A DNA stretch of 64,000 nucleotides. Source: an uncultured bacterium. Its GTDB lineage: Bacteria > CSSED10-310 > CALFER01. Both the position numbers and the translations under genes were made by a program. This document shows positions 8,746-18,120 of the stretch, one piece after another. The stretch is taken from the NCBI GenBank assembly GCA_937951895.1, contig CALFER010000017.1, positions 38,108 to 102,107 on the forward strand, in the 5' to 3' direction. The stretch's first letter is position 1. Each line of letters opens with the position of its first letter. The notes under the pieces were generated by a model that was not told where the DNA came from, searched no databases, and saw nothing but the letters and a program-made list of their open reading frames with translations.

Positions 8746-11214
8746 GTGGAATCAGACTGTTCATCTCAAGGCGGCACTTCAATGGAACCCGGCTATCAGA
8801 AACCCGGTCGGTATGTCGGACAGGAATGGAATCAGGCGATCCGGATCAGACCCGGAGCGATCGATTCGGTTCTGGTCTATCCCGATGTTTACGATATCGG
8901 GATGTCCCATTACGGCTTGCATCTGCTCTATGCAATTCTCGCACAGTCGCCGGATACACGTATCGACCGGTGTTTTCTGCCCTGGCCGGATTACGAGGCT
9001 TTTCTCGAGCGACATGCCAGACCACTGGCATCGATCGAAACCCGTCGACCGATCGGTGCATTCGACTCGATCCTCATCACGTTGCCGCACGAGCTGTCAT
9101 TTACGAACGTGCTGAACGTGATCCGACACGCCTCTGTTCCGATTCGCGCCTCGGATCGGAAACAAGGCATGCCGTTGATTATCGGAGGGGGAATCTGCGG
9201 ATTGAATCCGGCTCCTCTCGAACCGTTTTTCGACGCATTTGTGATCGGTGATGCCGATTCAGCCATCCTGAAGGTCATGTCCGTCCTGAGGAAGAGCGGG
9301 GGCAGATCGGGATGTCGAGCAGATTTACTCGACGAGTTGGCGCACATCGAGGGAGTCTTTGTCCCGAGCGTTCATCGGAATCGAAGCCCGGAGAGCATCC
9401 GGAAAATCACAATCGACGACCTGGAAACGGCACCATATCCCGATCCGTATCTGACGCCTGTTTACAAGACCGTACACAATCGAGTGGTCGTGGAAGCGGC
9501 CCGGGGGTGTCCGAGACGATGCAGGTTCTGCCAGGCGCGCGTTTATTATGGATCTCCGCGACTTCGATCGCCCGATCGTATTCTCGAAATCGCAAAACGG
9601 GGCATCGAACAAAGCGGATTCGATGAAGTGTCGCTTCTGGGACTGAGCATCGCGGATTATCCCGGCATCGACAAACTCCTTACCAGACTCATGGATCATT
9701 TTTCTCGCAAGTCCGTATCAATCTCGCTTCCCTCACTTCGCCCGGAAAAACTCACGCAGGAGATGATCGAGCAGATCAGAAATGTTCGAAAATCCGGATT
9801 CACTCTGGCACCTGAAGCCGGTTCGGACCGATTGCGCACCATCATCGGGAAACCGTACGATACGGATCGGCTTCTCTCCGGCGTAACATCGATCTTCCAG
9901 GCCGGCTGGTCCACGCTCAAACTCTATTTTATGGCCGGTCAACCGTTTGAAACCGACCAGGATGTGCTCGGAATCGCTGATCTCGTGAAACGGATTCTCT
10001 CGATCGGAAAGCGCTTCCAGGGTCGACGGACCGATATCCATGTCTCCGTTTCCGCATTCATCCCCAAACCCCATACTCCATTCCAATGGATGGGGCAGGC
10101 TCCCATCGAAACACTTGAAAACCGTTTTCGGGAACTCAGGAAGGAACTCCATATCCCCGGCGTGAAGCTCTCGGTGTCGGATCTGGAAACGAGCCGGATC
10201 GAAGCGTTTCTTGCCCGAGGCGGATCGGTATCTGCCGATGTGCTCGAAGCGGCCTTTCACCGAGGATGCAGATTCGATTCCTGGCAGGAGATGTTTACGA
10301 ATCATCACTGGCTCGAGTCGGCAGCCGGTGCAGGTGTCGACATCGATCAGGAAGCGATGCGTCGTTACGAGTTACACGATGAACTGCCGTGGTCTTTCAT
10401 CGATCCGGGACTCGCTCGTGACGAATTGAGGAATTCCTTCGAATCTGCACAACAATCCTCTCAGGATGTCCTCCGTGAAGAGATCCCGGAAAGGCTCTGT
10501 GTCCACGAGCCGACGGGATCTCGAACCTCCCCGAACAGAACGAACCCTCCGAGTCGACTGTTATCCGGTCGAACGGATCCGATCGAAACTTGTTTTGCTC
10601 TGTTTCAGATCCGGAATGAGTTCAGGCTGTTCGGGCACCTCGATATCGCTGCTGAGATTCTGCGAGCTGCACGTCGAGCCGGACTTCCACTTTCCTACTC
10701 CCAGGGATTCAATCCGCATGCTCGTTTTTCGTTCGCTCCACCGACACCTCTCGGGTTCGAGCACGTCTTTGAAGCGCTGGAGTTTCACCTCACAGAACGG
10801 CTCGATTCTGCCGAGATACTCGATCGATTGAATCGCAGCATTTCGGATGATATGGCATTTCTGCAGGTTTCCATCCGACAAGCCAATCAGGCATCCTTGA
10901 TGAAGCGGCTGCGATCCGCGACGTATGGTTTTGCTGCGCATCAGGGAATCGATCCGGTTCGGTTGGAGGCTGAGATGGTTGGAGTCCGTCTGATGATGCG
11001 CGAGCGGGCGATGTCAGCAGGGCCGATGGAACGGGTTCCGGAACGATACCGTGTCATTGGAGTTGTTTCGCAGGGGGTGAAAGGCGCGACGCGCTTATCC
11101 GAAATTGTGTGCGCCCTGGGGATTGACCCTGAACGCCACTTGCTGGAACCGTGTGCGGCACGTCTCTGGTGGAACTCAGACGAGAAAGGCGAATCACCTC
11201 TTGTCGATCTGTGA
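8746..11214 (+). CDS. Radical SAM protein fused to DUF2344 (TIGR03960/TIGR03936-like)
   Basis: The N-terminal ~600 residues form a B12-binding-like region and a radical SAM domain with the cluster motif CPRRCRFC (CxxxCxxC). The C-terminal ~200 residues are a DUF2344 domain starting near FALFQIRNEFRLFGHLD. In many bacteria these are two adjacent genes; here they are one protein. The substrate is unknown, but the recurrent linkage with RNase G, also seen here 24 nt downstream, suggests an RNA or translation-related modification (inference). GTG at 8746 is chosen because AGGAG lies 6 nt upstream (8735-8739); the next candidate is the ATG at 8782. Confidence 0.9.
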   Translation: MESDCSSQGGTSMEPGYQKPGRYVGQEWNQAIRIRPGAIDSVLVYPDVYDIGMSHYGLHLLYAILAQSPDTRIDRCFLPWPDYEAFLERHARPLASIETRRPIGAFDSILITLPHELSFTNVLNVIRHASVPIRASDRKQGMPLIIGGGICGLNPAPLEPFFDAFVIGDADSAILKVMSVLRKSGGRSGCRADLLDELAHIEGVFVPSVHRNRSPESIRKITIDDLETAPYPDPYLTPVYKTVHNRVVVEAARGCPRRCRFCQARVYYGSPRLRSPDRILEIAKRGIEQSGFDEVSLLGLSIADYPGIDKLLTRLMDHFSRKSVSISLPSLRPEKLTQEMIEQIRNVRKSGFTLAPEAGSDRLRTIIGKPYDTDRLLSGVTSIFQAGWSTLKLYFMAGQPFETDQDVLGIADLVKRILSIGKRFQGRRTDIHVSVSAFIPKPHTPFQWMGQAPIETLENRFRELRKELHIPGVKLSVSDLETSRIEAFLARGGSVSADVLEAAFHRGCRFDSWQEMFTNHHWLESAAGAGVDIDQEAMRRYELHDELPWSFIDPGLARDELRNSFESAQQSSQDVLREEIPERLCVHEPTGSRTSPNRTNPPSRLLSGRTDPIETCFALFQIRNEFRLFGHLDIAAEILRAARRAGLPLSYSQGFNPHARFSFAPPTPLGFEHVFEALEFHLTERLDSAEILDRLNRSISDDMAFLQVSIRQANQASLMKRLRSATYGFAAHQGIDPVRLEAEMVGVRLMMRERAMSAGPMERVPERYRVIGVVSQGVKGATRLSEIVCALGIDPERHLLEPCAARLWWNSDEKGESPLVDL

Positions 11215-11238
11215 TAGAATCTCCGAAGAGGTTTGAAT

Positions 11239-12756
11239 ATGAGCAAGATTATCTGCATCAACCAGAACGATATTCTGACGCGAATCGCACTCATCGAAAA
11301 TGATGAGCTTGTGGAACTCTTCATTGAAAGCCCTGAACGGATGCGATTATCCGGAAGCATTTATACGGGAATCGTCCAGAAGGTTCTTCCCGGCATGCAG
11401 GCTGTCTTTGTGAACATCGGGCTCTCCAAAGACGCTTTTCTGTACATCGATGACGCCATGGGAACACCGGAACCCACCGTTTCGACTGGTTCCGACGAGG
11501 AAGAAGACACGACGCTTTCGGAGACTGAAGAGTCGATTGCGACAATTCTGAAAACACCGATCGATCAGCTGTATCAACCCGGCCAGCTCGTCATGGTGCA
11601 AATCACGCGTGAGCCGATGGAAATGAAGGGGGCGCGAGTCACCTCCCATATCACGCTCCCGGGCCGATTCCTGGTGTTGATGCCTGCCGTCAATCACACG
11701 GGAATCAGCAAGAGGATCGAGTCGGAGGAAGAGCGTGAACGACTTCGAGGAATCATCGATCGTCTCAAACCGGCCGGAATGGGTGTGATCGTGCGAACCG
11801 TTGCGGAAGGCCACTCGGAATCTGACTTTATGCTCGATATCCGGACACTGACTGATCGATGGGAACGGATCCTCGATCGTTCCCGATCGACTCCTGCGCC
11901 GGCGTTGCTCTACCATGATGTCGATGCGATCTCACGGGTCATTCGCGATCTCGTCGACGATTCGGTGTCCGAGATTATCGTGGATACGGAACAAGGTTTC
12001 GAACAGTGTCTGATGTGTGTGCAGTCATTTGCGCCGGAACTGGTTGAGCGAATCCGGATGCACAAGGGCAAATCGCCGCTTTTCGAACGATTCCGGATTG
12101 AGCAGGAGATTCAGAAGGCGCTTCAGAGGAAGGTCTGGATGCCCTCCGGAGGATATCTCGTGTTCGATCAGACTGAAGCCATGGTCTGCATCGATGTCAA
12201 TACGGGTCGATATGTCGGGAATGACAGTCTCGAGGATACAGTCGTCAAGACGAATCTCGAGGCAGCGCGGATCATCGCGCGACAGGTTCGACTGAGGGAT
12301 CTCAGTGGGATCATCGTCATCGATTTCATCGACATGGAGTCTGTCAGAAACAGGGAACTCGTGGTGGAGGCTCTCAGGCAGGGTTTTACGTTGGATCGCG
12401 CGAAAACGAACATCTCGGATTTCTCACCTCTGGGTCTCGTGGAAATGACTCGCAAGCGTCTGAAGAAAAGTCTCCAGAGAATGCTGCTCCAGCCCTGCCC
12501 GACCTGTCAGGGCTCCGGCCGGACGCGCCATCCGCAGACGGTTGCTCTGGAGATCCTCACGCAGATTGATCAGCTTCCGCCGCCCTCGCGGGGCACCCTT
12601 CAGGTAAACGCTCATCCCTCGATCATCCCATATCTCACGGACGATGGTTCGTCCCTGAAACAGGATTGGGTTCGCGCCGGTCATCGGCGGATTCTGTTGA
12701 ATCCGGATCCTTCTCTGCAATCCGATCAATTCGAGATTGTCCGTTGCAACGAGTAA
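11239..12756 (+). CDS. rng: Ribonuclease G/E family endoribonuclease
   Basis: Single-strand-specific endoribonuclease for rRNA maturation and mRNA turnover. An S1-like RNA-binding domain opens the protein (SGSIYTGIVQKVLPGMQAVFVNIG). The catalytic DNase I-like domain shows the metal-binding acidic residues in CIDVNTGRYVG and IVIDFIDME. The zinc-link motif CPTCQGSG is near residue 420. At 505 aa without an extended C-terminus it resembles RNase G more than RNase E. ATG 11239 has GAGG at good spacing; the TTG at 11233 would be too close. It is probably co-transcribed with the radical SAM gene upstream. Confidence 0.95.
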   Translation: MSKIICINQNDILTRIALIENDELVELFIESPERMRLSGSIYTGIVQKVLPGMQAVFVNIGLSKDAFLYIDDAMGTPEPTVSTGSDEEEDTTLSETEESIATILKTPIDQLYQPGQLVMVQITREPMEMKGARVTSHITLPGRFLVLMPAVNHTGISKRIESEEERERLRGIIDRLKPAGMGVIVRTVAEGHSESDFMLDIRTLTDRWERILDRSRSTPAPALLYHDVDAISRVIRDLVDDSVSEIIVDTEQGFEQCLMCVQSFAPELVERIRMHKGKSPLFERFRIEQEIQKALQRKVWMPSGGYLVFDQTEAMVCIDVNTGRYVGNDSLEDTVVKTNLEAARIIARQVRLRDLSGIIVIDFIDMESVRNRELVVEALRQGFTLDRAKTNISDFSPLGLVEMTRKRLKKSLQRMLLQPCPTCQGSGRTRHPQTVALEILTQIDQLPPPSRGTLQVNAHPSIIPYLTDDGSSLKQDWVRAGHRRILLNPDPSLQSDQFEIVRCNE

Positions 12757-12872
12757 CGGGTGGTGGCACATTGGGTCTTCAGGGAAAAAAACCGGAACTG
12801 TCTGAGACCTCCGTTGGTAATTAGGATATGACGCGCCCAGATTCTCGGGATGCGCTGAAGAGGACGGAACCG

Positions 12873-13487
12873 ATGATGCTCTCCGATGACGAACTGATGT
12901 GCAGGTTTCAAGACGGCGATGAGACAGCCTTTCGGCGCTTGCTTGAACGATATCAGGATCGGATCGTCAACTTCACGATGAAGATGGTCGGCGATTACGA
13001 CACCGCCGCTGATCTCTCGCAGGAAGTCTTCATCCGGGTTTACACGAATGCGGGGCGGTATCTTCCGGGCAGTAAATTCGCGCCATGGCTGTACCGTATT
13101 GCCGCCAATCTGTCGATCAATGAAATCCGCCGCCGGAAACGCTGGCGCTTCTTCTCGATCGATGAACAACTCGATGATGATCACGAACCGTATTCGATCG
13201 ATCTGCCCGACGAAACGACCCCGAGTCCCGAGGAGCAGATTCTGAAACGGGAGGCATCGCATCAGGTTGAAACGGCATTGAAAAAGATACCGGTCAAGTA
13301 TCGGATGCCGCTCGTGCTGCGCGAAATCGAGGGTTATGATTACGAAGAGATCAGCAAGATCTTGGATGTTCCGCGGGGAACCGTCAAATCGCGGTTGAAT
13401 CGCGGACGAGCTTTGTTGAAAACCGCACTGTTTCGGATGGATGCCGGTGCAAAGGCGTCCGCTTGGCATGTCACGGAGGAACAATGA
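12873..13487 (+). CDS. ECF-type RNA polymerase sigma factor
   Basis: Extracytoplasmic-function sigma factor. Region 2 is seen in LLERYQDRIVNFTMKMVGDYDTAADLSQEVFIRVY and region 4 in LREIEGYDYEEISKILDVPRGTVKSRLNRGR; region 3 is lacking, as expected. The ATG at 12873 has AAGAGGA at 8 nt, whereas the ATG at 12828 has its purine run only 1 nt away. Its stop overlaps the next ATG (ATGA at 13484-13487), coupling it to an anti-sigma gene, so the pair should be an envelope-stress switch. Its own promoter target is not certain. Confidence 0.94.
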   Translation: MMLSDDELMCRFQDGDETAFRRLLERYQDRIVNFTMKMVGDYDTAADLSQEVFIRVYTNAGRYLPGSKFAPWLYRIAANLSINEIRRRKRWRFFSIDEQLDDDHEPYSIDLPDETTPSPEEQILKREASHQVETALKKIPVKYRMPLVLREIEGYDYEEISKILDVPRGTVKSRLNRGRALLKTALFRMDAGAKASAWHVTEEQ

Positions 13488-14098
13488 ACTGTAACAGGGT
13501 TCAGGAACATCTGTCCGCTTTCATCGATGGAGAACTGGAATCGAGTCTGGTTCCAGCCGTTAAAGCGCACTTGATTCGTTGCAGCGCTTGCCGCGGCGAA
13601 AAAGAGCAACTCGAAGCTTTCGGCGCATCGATCCGAACCATCCCGCCCGTCACTGCACCTCCTGATTTTCGAGACCGGATTTACGCGTCCATTCACACGC
13701 GCACCCAACCCAAACCATCCCCGTTCCTCCAATGGAAAATGATCCTCGCCCCCGCCGCCGCCATGATCTTCGGCATCATTATCGGCGCTTACCGATTCCA
13801 GTCGTTCGCTCCCCTTCAACTCGCCGCCGACTCACCCGTCCTTGACACCCCCCAACCGATCTCCGACACTGCCGTCTCCGAATCCAACATAGTCACGTCG
13901 GATGACGGTGTTCGCGAATACACGATCGATCGGTATCTGGCGATGCCGGTCGAGGCAATCGTTCAGACCCCGATTCCGGAATCGGACGGAAAACTCCATC
14001 CCGTCGATGAGAACAACCCTCCGAATCTCGTTCCGCGATCCCGCGTCATTCTCGACAGGATCCCTCTCAAAGCTGCCTATGATCGCGTGGTGTATTGA
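13484..14098 (+). CDS. Zinc-finger anti-sigma factor, membrane-anchored
   Basis: Probable anti-sigma factor for the ECF sigma factor encoded just upstream (4-nt overlap). The N-terminal ~45 residues match a zf-HC2/ZAS domain: a HisX3CysX2Cys pattern in AHLIRCSAC. One membrane helix near residues 85-103 (MILAPAAAMIFGIIIGAYRF) separates this cytoplasmic domain from a Pro/Asp-rich periplasmic tail of about 100 residues. The design implies release of the sigma factor on an envelope signal, perhaps through proteolysis, but no site can be defined. Confidence 0.85.
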   Translation: MNCNRVQEHLSAFIDGELESSLVPAVKAHLIRCSACRGEKEQLEAFGASIRTIPPVTAPPDFRDRIYASIHTRTQPKPSPFLQWKMILAPAAAMIFGIIIGAYRFQSFAPLQLAADSPVLDTPQPISDTAVSESNIVTSDDGVREYTIDRYLAMPVEAIVQTPIPESDGKLHPVDENNPPNLVPRSRVILDRIPLKAAYDRVVY

Positions 14099-14104
14099 GT
14101 ATCC

Positions 14105-15601
14105 ATGAATCCCATCGGATCACTCCGTTTGTCCACACTCATCGTACTGATCGGCTGCATTCCGATTTCGGCTCCATCGGCCGTCGCCGGGCATGATGAC
14201 GCCTCGATTGAGCTGATCGCACGAACGCGACCGGCGGTCGTCAACATCGAAGCGAAATCCCCGTTGAGCACCCGCATGGGACCGCTGGGAGACCTGCTGT
14301 CCAAATCTCCGGCTTCCCAACAGACCGGGGATAGAACAAAATGGTATACATCCGTCGCTTCCGGCGTGATCTGGGATTCCATCGGACACATCGTCACCAC
14401 AGCCTCACTCATTCAGGATGCAGAACAAATCTCGGTTCGCCTCATCTCCGGAGATGTTTATCCCGCTCAACTTGTCGGCAAGGACGAGGAAACCAACCTG
14501 GCGGTCCTACAGATCACATCTGAAACCCGCCCCCAGTTCCCTCACCTTTCACCCCGAGATTCCAATCTGCCCGAAGGAGCCTGGGTCGCTCTGCTCGGAT
14601 ACGGCATCGGAGGTGTTCCATCGATTGCGACCGGTGTTGCAGGAATCCCTCCCGAGCAGTTCGATCCGAATCGAAACTGGTTTCAATTCACCGCTCCGGT
14701 TCGCCCCGGGAACAGCGGAAGTGCGCTGATCGACTCGAATGGTCATCTGGCCGGTATCGTGCTTGGCCGTGAGGAAGACTCGGGATTTCAAGCCGTCATC
14801 CACCTCCTCACCCGTCAGAGCAGTTCATCGGAATCTCATTCGCCCGGTTCAAGATCGAATTCCATTTCCAATTTCGGGATTGCAATCCCGATCGCCATGG
14901 CGAGTGACGTGATTCGTGAGATCATCGCGTCGGGCAATTATGTGAGGGGTTGGATCGGTGTGATTGTCGAGGCGGATAACACGGGAAAATCACCTTGTCT
15001 GCGTATTACCGATATTGTCGAGGGATCGCCTGCGGACGATGCGGGACTCAATCCCGGAGATCGTCTGCTGAAAATCGATGATCAGGAACTGTCGCTTCCC
15101 TCGGAACTCGGACGACTGGTTACCCGCTCCAACATCGGCCGAAAACTGCCTCTTGTGTACGAACGTTCCGGCACTCGTCAAACGCTCGAACTCGAAATCA
15201 GACCCAAACCGGATCGAATGCCGCAGATATCCGAAAAAGTACAGAAAACAAAGGCCGTGTTGACAAGCAGGGATCTGGGCATTCAGATCGACAACATGAC
15301 TCCTGCTCTCAGGCAGCACCTGAAAGCCCCTCAGAACAACGGCGTGCTCGTGGTCGATGTGACGGATACCGGAATTCTCCATCACGGCGACGTATCCGTC
15401 GGCGACATCATCACACATCTCTCCGGCCGCGTCATCAAATCTGTCGACGAGTTCAATGAGCAACTCAATGTTACCGATCTCAAAGGCGCAACCCACCTCA
15501 CCATCTTCCGGAACGGAAACCAGCTTCAGGTCTCGATTCCACTGTATAAACTGCAAACGCGCGGCACGGCTGATACGATGCAGATCGATCTTCAGAAGTA
15601 A
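14105..15601 (+). CDS. HtrA/Deg-like periplasmic protein with degenerate catalytic triad and two PDZ domains
   Basis: Has an N-terminal signal peptide (~residues 1-28), an S1C trypsin-like domain (~30-270) and two PDZ domains (~280-375 and ~390-490). The protease fold is intact but the triad is not. Where HtrA enzymes have TNxHV the protein reads VTTASLI, so the catalytic His is Ser101. The catalytic Asp of TDLAVL is Asn131 (TNLAVL). Only Ser204 in PGNSGSAL remains. It is therefore probably a chaperone, sensor or scaffold rather than a protease (inference). It follows the sigma/anti-sigma pair by 6 nt, so it likely belongs to that envelope-stress unit. Confidence 0.88.
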   Translation: MNPIGSLRLSTLIVLIGCIPISAPSAVAGHDDASIELIARTRPAVVNIEAKSPLSTRMGPLGDLLSKSPASQQTGDRTKWYTSVASGVIWDSIGHIVTTASLIQDAEQISVRLISGDVYPAQLVGKDEETNLAVLQITSETRPQFPHLSPRDSNLPEGAWVALLGYGIGGVPSIATGVAGIPPEQFDPNRNWFQFTAPVRPGNSGSALIDSNGHLAGIVLGREEDSGFQAVIHLLTRQSSSSESHSPGSRSNSISNFGIAIPIAMASDVIREIIASGNYVRGWIGVIVEADNTGKSPCLRITDIVEGSPADDAGLNPGDRLLKIDDQELSLPSELGRLVTRSNIGRKLPLVYERSGTRQTLELEIRPKPDRMPQISEKVQKTKAVLTSRDLGIQIDNMTPALRQHLKAPQNNGVLVVDVTDTGILHHGDVSVGDIITHLSGRVIKSVDEFNEQLNVTDLKGATHLTIFRNGNQLQVSIPLYKLQTRGTADTMQIDLQK

Positions 15602-15614
15602 TCGACGAACAGGA

Positions 15615-16199
15615 TTATCTCATCCCGAGTTTTTTCCTCTGCCTGATGAGTTCGAGCGCTTCTTCGAGTCGTTTTCTGCGAGTGTCCGCCCGCCTGGCGG
15701 CTTCCAGCCATCCGATATAGTGTCGTCGATACGAAGGGGCCAGCGCGAGCCAGTTTTGCCAGATCGCATCATCCTCTCTCAGGGATTCCTCGATCCAGGC
15801 CGGAATCCGATCCAGTGATACCTCCGGAGCGTCGCCGTTGCGCGCGGTCGGCCCGGAGTTCAGGCCCGCTGCCGTGAGTAAACCTCTTTCCCTGAGCGAC
15901 TCATAACGGTTCCGATTGATTGTCGACCACCGACTGTCCGGCTTTCTCGGGGTAAATTTCCGCATATGATGCATGGGGTCGAGATTCCGGATGATGCTGT
16001 CGATCCATCCGAAGCACAAGGCTTCCTCGACGGCATCGTCATAAGTCATGCCAGACGTTCCGGAGCTTCGATTGACAAACACGAGCCAGACTCCCGGTGA
16101 TTCTGAGTGATGATTCCGGAGCCACTCCCGCCAATCCTTGCGCGATTGGCATTCCAACAGATGAAGTGGTGTTTTCTTCGGTCTCGAGTTGGCGTTCAT
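15615..16199 (-). CDS. YdeI/OmpD-associated-family protein
   Basis: A 194-residue protein matching the YdeI/OmpD-associated family. Family-type stretches are GVWLVFVNRSSG, MTYDDAVEEALCFGWIDS, the RKFTPRKPDSRWSTINR block, and a C-terminal segment with LALAPSYRRHYIGWLEAARR and basic helices. The biochemical role of the family is not established. It is the last gene of the minus-strand thiC-thiD-amrS-like unit, starting 9 nt after that gene's stop, and converges on the HtrA-like gene. The linkage to thiamine genes may simply be transcriptional. Confidence 0.85.
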   Translation of the reverse strand: MNANSRPKKTPLHLLECQSRKDWREWLRNHHSESPGVWLVFVNRSSGTSGMTYDDAVEEALCFGWIDSIIRNLDPMHHMRKFTPRKPDSRWSTINRNRYESLRERGLLTAAGLNSGPTARNGDAPEVSLDRIPAWIEESLREDDAIWQNWLALAPSYRRHYIGWLEAARRADTRRKRLEEALELIRQRKKLGMR

Positions 16200-16208
16200 C
16201 GTCCCGAG

Positions 16209-17333
16209 TCAACTCCATACGCCCGGAATCCGCGTTCCGCATGCACGGCATGCACCGTCCCGGATGGAATACGATTTCACCTGAAAACCGATCCGCTCGA
16301 TCAAACGTGTGTGACATGAGGGGCACTCGGTGTGCTGCGCGGGATGATCCGGAACATTTCCGACATAAACATAGTTAAGGCCGGTTTCCCGAGCCGTTTT
16401 CCATGCCAGATCCAGCACTCCCAGAGGAGTTGGAGGGAGGTCCTTCAATCGGTACATGGGATGAAAACGAGTAAAATGGAGCGGAACGTCGGTCCCGAGT
16501 TCTTTCTTGATCCACTCCGCAAGTTTTTTGAAGTTCGCCGGAGAATCATTCAGGGTTGTCACCACGAGATTGACGATTTCGAGCCAGCAACCCTTCTTCC
16601 GGATCTCAATCAGGTTCTCCAGAACCGGTCCGAGTTCACCTTCGCACACATCTCGATAATAAGAGGGTTCGATCGATTTCAAATCGACCTTGATCGCGCG
16701 AACCCGCGGAATCAACTCGTCCAGAACCTCCCGAGACCACGTTCCATTCGAGATCACGACCGAATCGATTCCGATTTTTCTGCCGGCCTCGGCGCAATCC
16801 AGCACGTATTCGCTCCAGACAACCGGCTCCGAATATGTGTAAGCGATGAATCGAGCCCCCGACGAAACAGCGGATCGAGCGATCGCTTCCGGAGTCATGG
16901 CTTCCGTTCGGATCTCGTCGGGATCGGCCTGAGCGATTTGCCAGTTCTGGCAGAATTTGCAGTTGAGATTACAGCCGGGAACGGCAATCGAATACGCCTG
17001 ACTGCCGGGTCGGACATGGAACAGCGGTTTTTTCTCGATCGGGTCCAGATGAATAGCGCCTGGATTCCCGTATGCCAGTGTTTTCAGTTTTCCGCCATCA
17101 TTTATCCGGATCCTGCAATGCCCGCGATCTCCCGATTCGATGAAGCATTTTCGAAAGCAAAGTCCGCATCGAACGGTTTTCCCTTCGCCGGGATGAAAAA
17201 AGCGGGCATCCGTCAATCTGCTCCCCGCGAGCAGTCTCGGGATCGGGATTCCCAGAGAAAGCGCGCATCCGCCGAGAATGCAACCTTTGATGAATTGACG
17301 CCGATTATGATCGCGGAGTGCCGATTGACTCAT
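16209..17333 (-). CDS. AmrS-like radical SAM protein with a twin-arginine signal
   Basis: Radical SAM enzyme of the AmmeMemoRadiSam (AmrS/PflA-like) group. The cluster motif is CNLNCKFC (Cys121, 125, 128). Upstream is the family's extra cysteine set (Cys56, 59, 63, 73 in CGLCFRKC and GHC), and a CxxC-CxxC pair lies at the C-terminus. The N-terminus carries a twin-arginine-like signal, NRRQFIKG followed by a hydrophobic stretch ending near residue 37, which is unusual for an oxygen-sensitive radical enzyme. ATG 17333 has GGAGG upstream and begins 1 nt after thiD. The usual AmmeMemo partners (AMMECR1, Memo) are not in the window. Substrate unknown. Confidence 0.88.
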   Translation of the reverse strand: MSQSALRDHNRRQFIKGCILGGCALSLGIPIPRLLAGSRLTDARFFHPGEGKTVRCGLCFRKCFIESGDRGHCRIRINDGGKLKTLAYGNPGAIHLDPIEKKPLFHVRPGSQAYSIAVPGCNLNCKFCQNWQIAQADPDEIRTEAMTPEAIARSAVSSGARFIAYTYSEPVVWSEYVLDCAEAGRKIGIDSVVISNGTWSREVLDELIPRVRAIKVDLKSIEPSYYRDVCEGELGPVLENLIEIRKKGCWLEIVNLVVTTLNDSPANFKKLAEWIKKELGTDVPLHFTRFHPMYRLKDLPPTPLGVLDLAWKTARETGLNYVYVGNVPDHPAQHTECPSCHTRLIERIGFQVKSYSIRDGACRACGTRIPGVWS

Positions 17334-17334
17334 G

Positions 17335-18120
17335 TTATGCCTCCGGAATCCACGCTCCGAACAACGTTCGGCCGCACCGTCCATAATCCTTGAATTGACG
17401 TCTGATATAGCGTCTGGCCTTTTTTATCGCATCGATCAGGGGATCACCCGAGGCCAGGCGTCCCGAGATGAATGATGCAAGACCGCACCCGGTCCCACGA
17501 ATCTGTCCGTCGAGTTTCGACGCGCGAAAAACATGTTCATTGCCGTTTTGGAACAGACGATCGATCGGCGCGCCTGCCGCGTGACCACCTTTCACCAGGA
17601 CGGATTCACAGCCCGAACCGATGAGATACTCCGCCGCCACGCGCGGCCAGACCGGATTGTCTGTCCGAGCATGGGTGATCGTCGCCAGTTCGGGCAGATT
17701 GGGAGTCATCAATGTTGTTCGAGGAAGCAGGTTCGACAGCATGCGATCGATCAATACCCGATCTGCGAACATGCCGCCAGCGGATGCCTGGAGAACAGGA
17801 TCCAGGACCACGTGAGGGATCGGATAAACGCTCAGAAACTCGGCGAATACATCGACCAGATCGACATGGCCGATCATTCCGATTTTCAGCGCATGAATCG
17901 CATGATCTTCGGCGACGGAACGCATCTGTGCGAGAAGCATCTCGGGAGCAACCGCCTGATATGCGTGAACTCCCCGACTATTCTGGGCTGTAACCGCTGT
18001 CACACACGGTGCGATTCGAACTCCGGCTGCACAGAGAGCCCGAATATCCGCAAGTAATCCGGCTCCGCCGGTTGGATCCATACCCCCGGCGATCATCACC
18101 AGCGGCGCTGCTCGGATCAC
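17335..18120 (-). CDS. thiD: Hydroxymethylpyrimidine/phosphomethylpyrimidine kinase
   Basis: Phosphorylates HMP and HMP-phosphate, the step after ThiC in thiamine pyrimidine synthesis. The ribokinase-like motifs IAGGMDPTGGAGLLADI near the N-terminus, VLDPVLQASAG, TPNLPELATI, and DGQIRGTGCGLASFISGRLASG with the catalytic base region are all present. The start is GTG at 18120, overlapping the thiC stop as GTGA and preceded by GAGG. The 261-aa length is normal. It shares an operon with thiC upstream and the AmrS-like gene downstream. Confidence 0.95.
   Translation of the reverse strand: MIRAAPLVMIAGGMDPTGGAGLLADIRALCAAGVRIAPCVTAVTAQNSRGVHAYQAVAPEMLLAQMRSVAEDHAIHALKIGMIGHVDLVDVFAEFLSVYPIPHVVLDPVLQASAGGMFADRVLIDRMLSNLLPRTTLMTPNLPELATITHARTDNPVWPRVAAEYLIGSGCESVLVKGGHAAGAPIDRLFQNGNEHVFRASKLDGQIRGTGCGLASFISGRLASGDPLIDAIKKARRYIRRQFKDYGRCGRTLFGAWIPEA

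Noticed and set aside
12794..12820. GGAACT upstream of the ECF sigma gene as a possible autoregulated ECF promoter.
   Set aside because: No convincing -10 element follows at the proper distance, so it is not listed.
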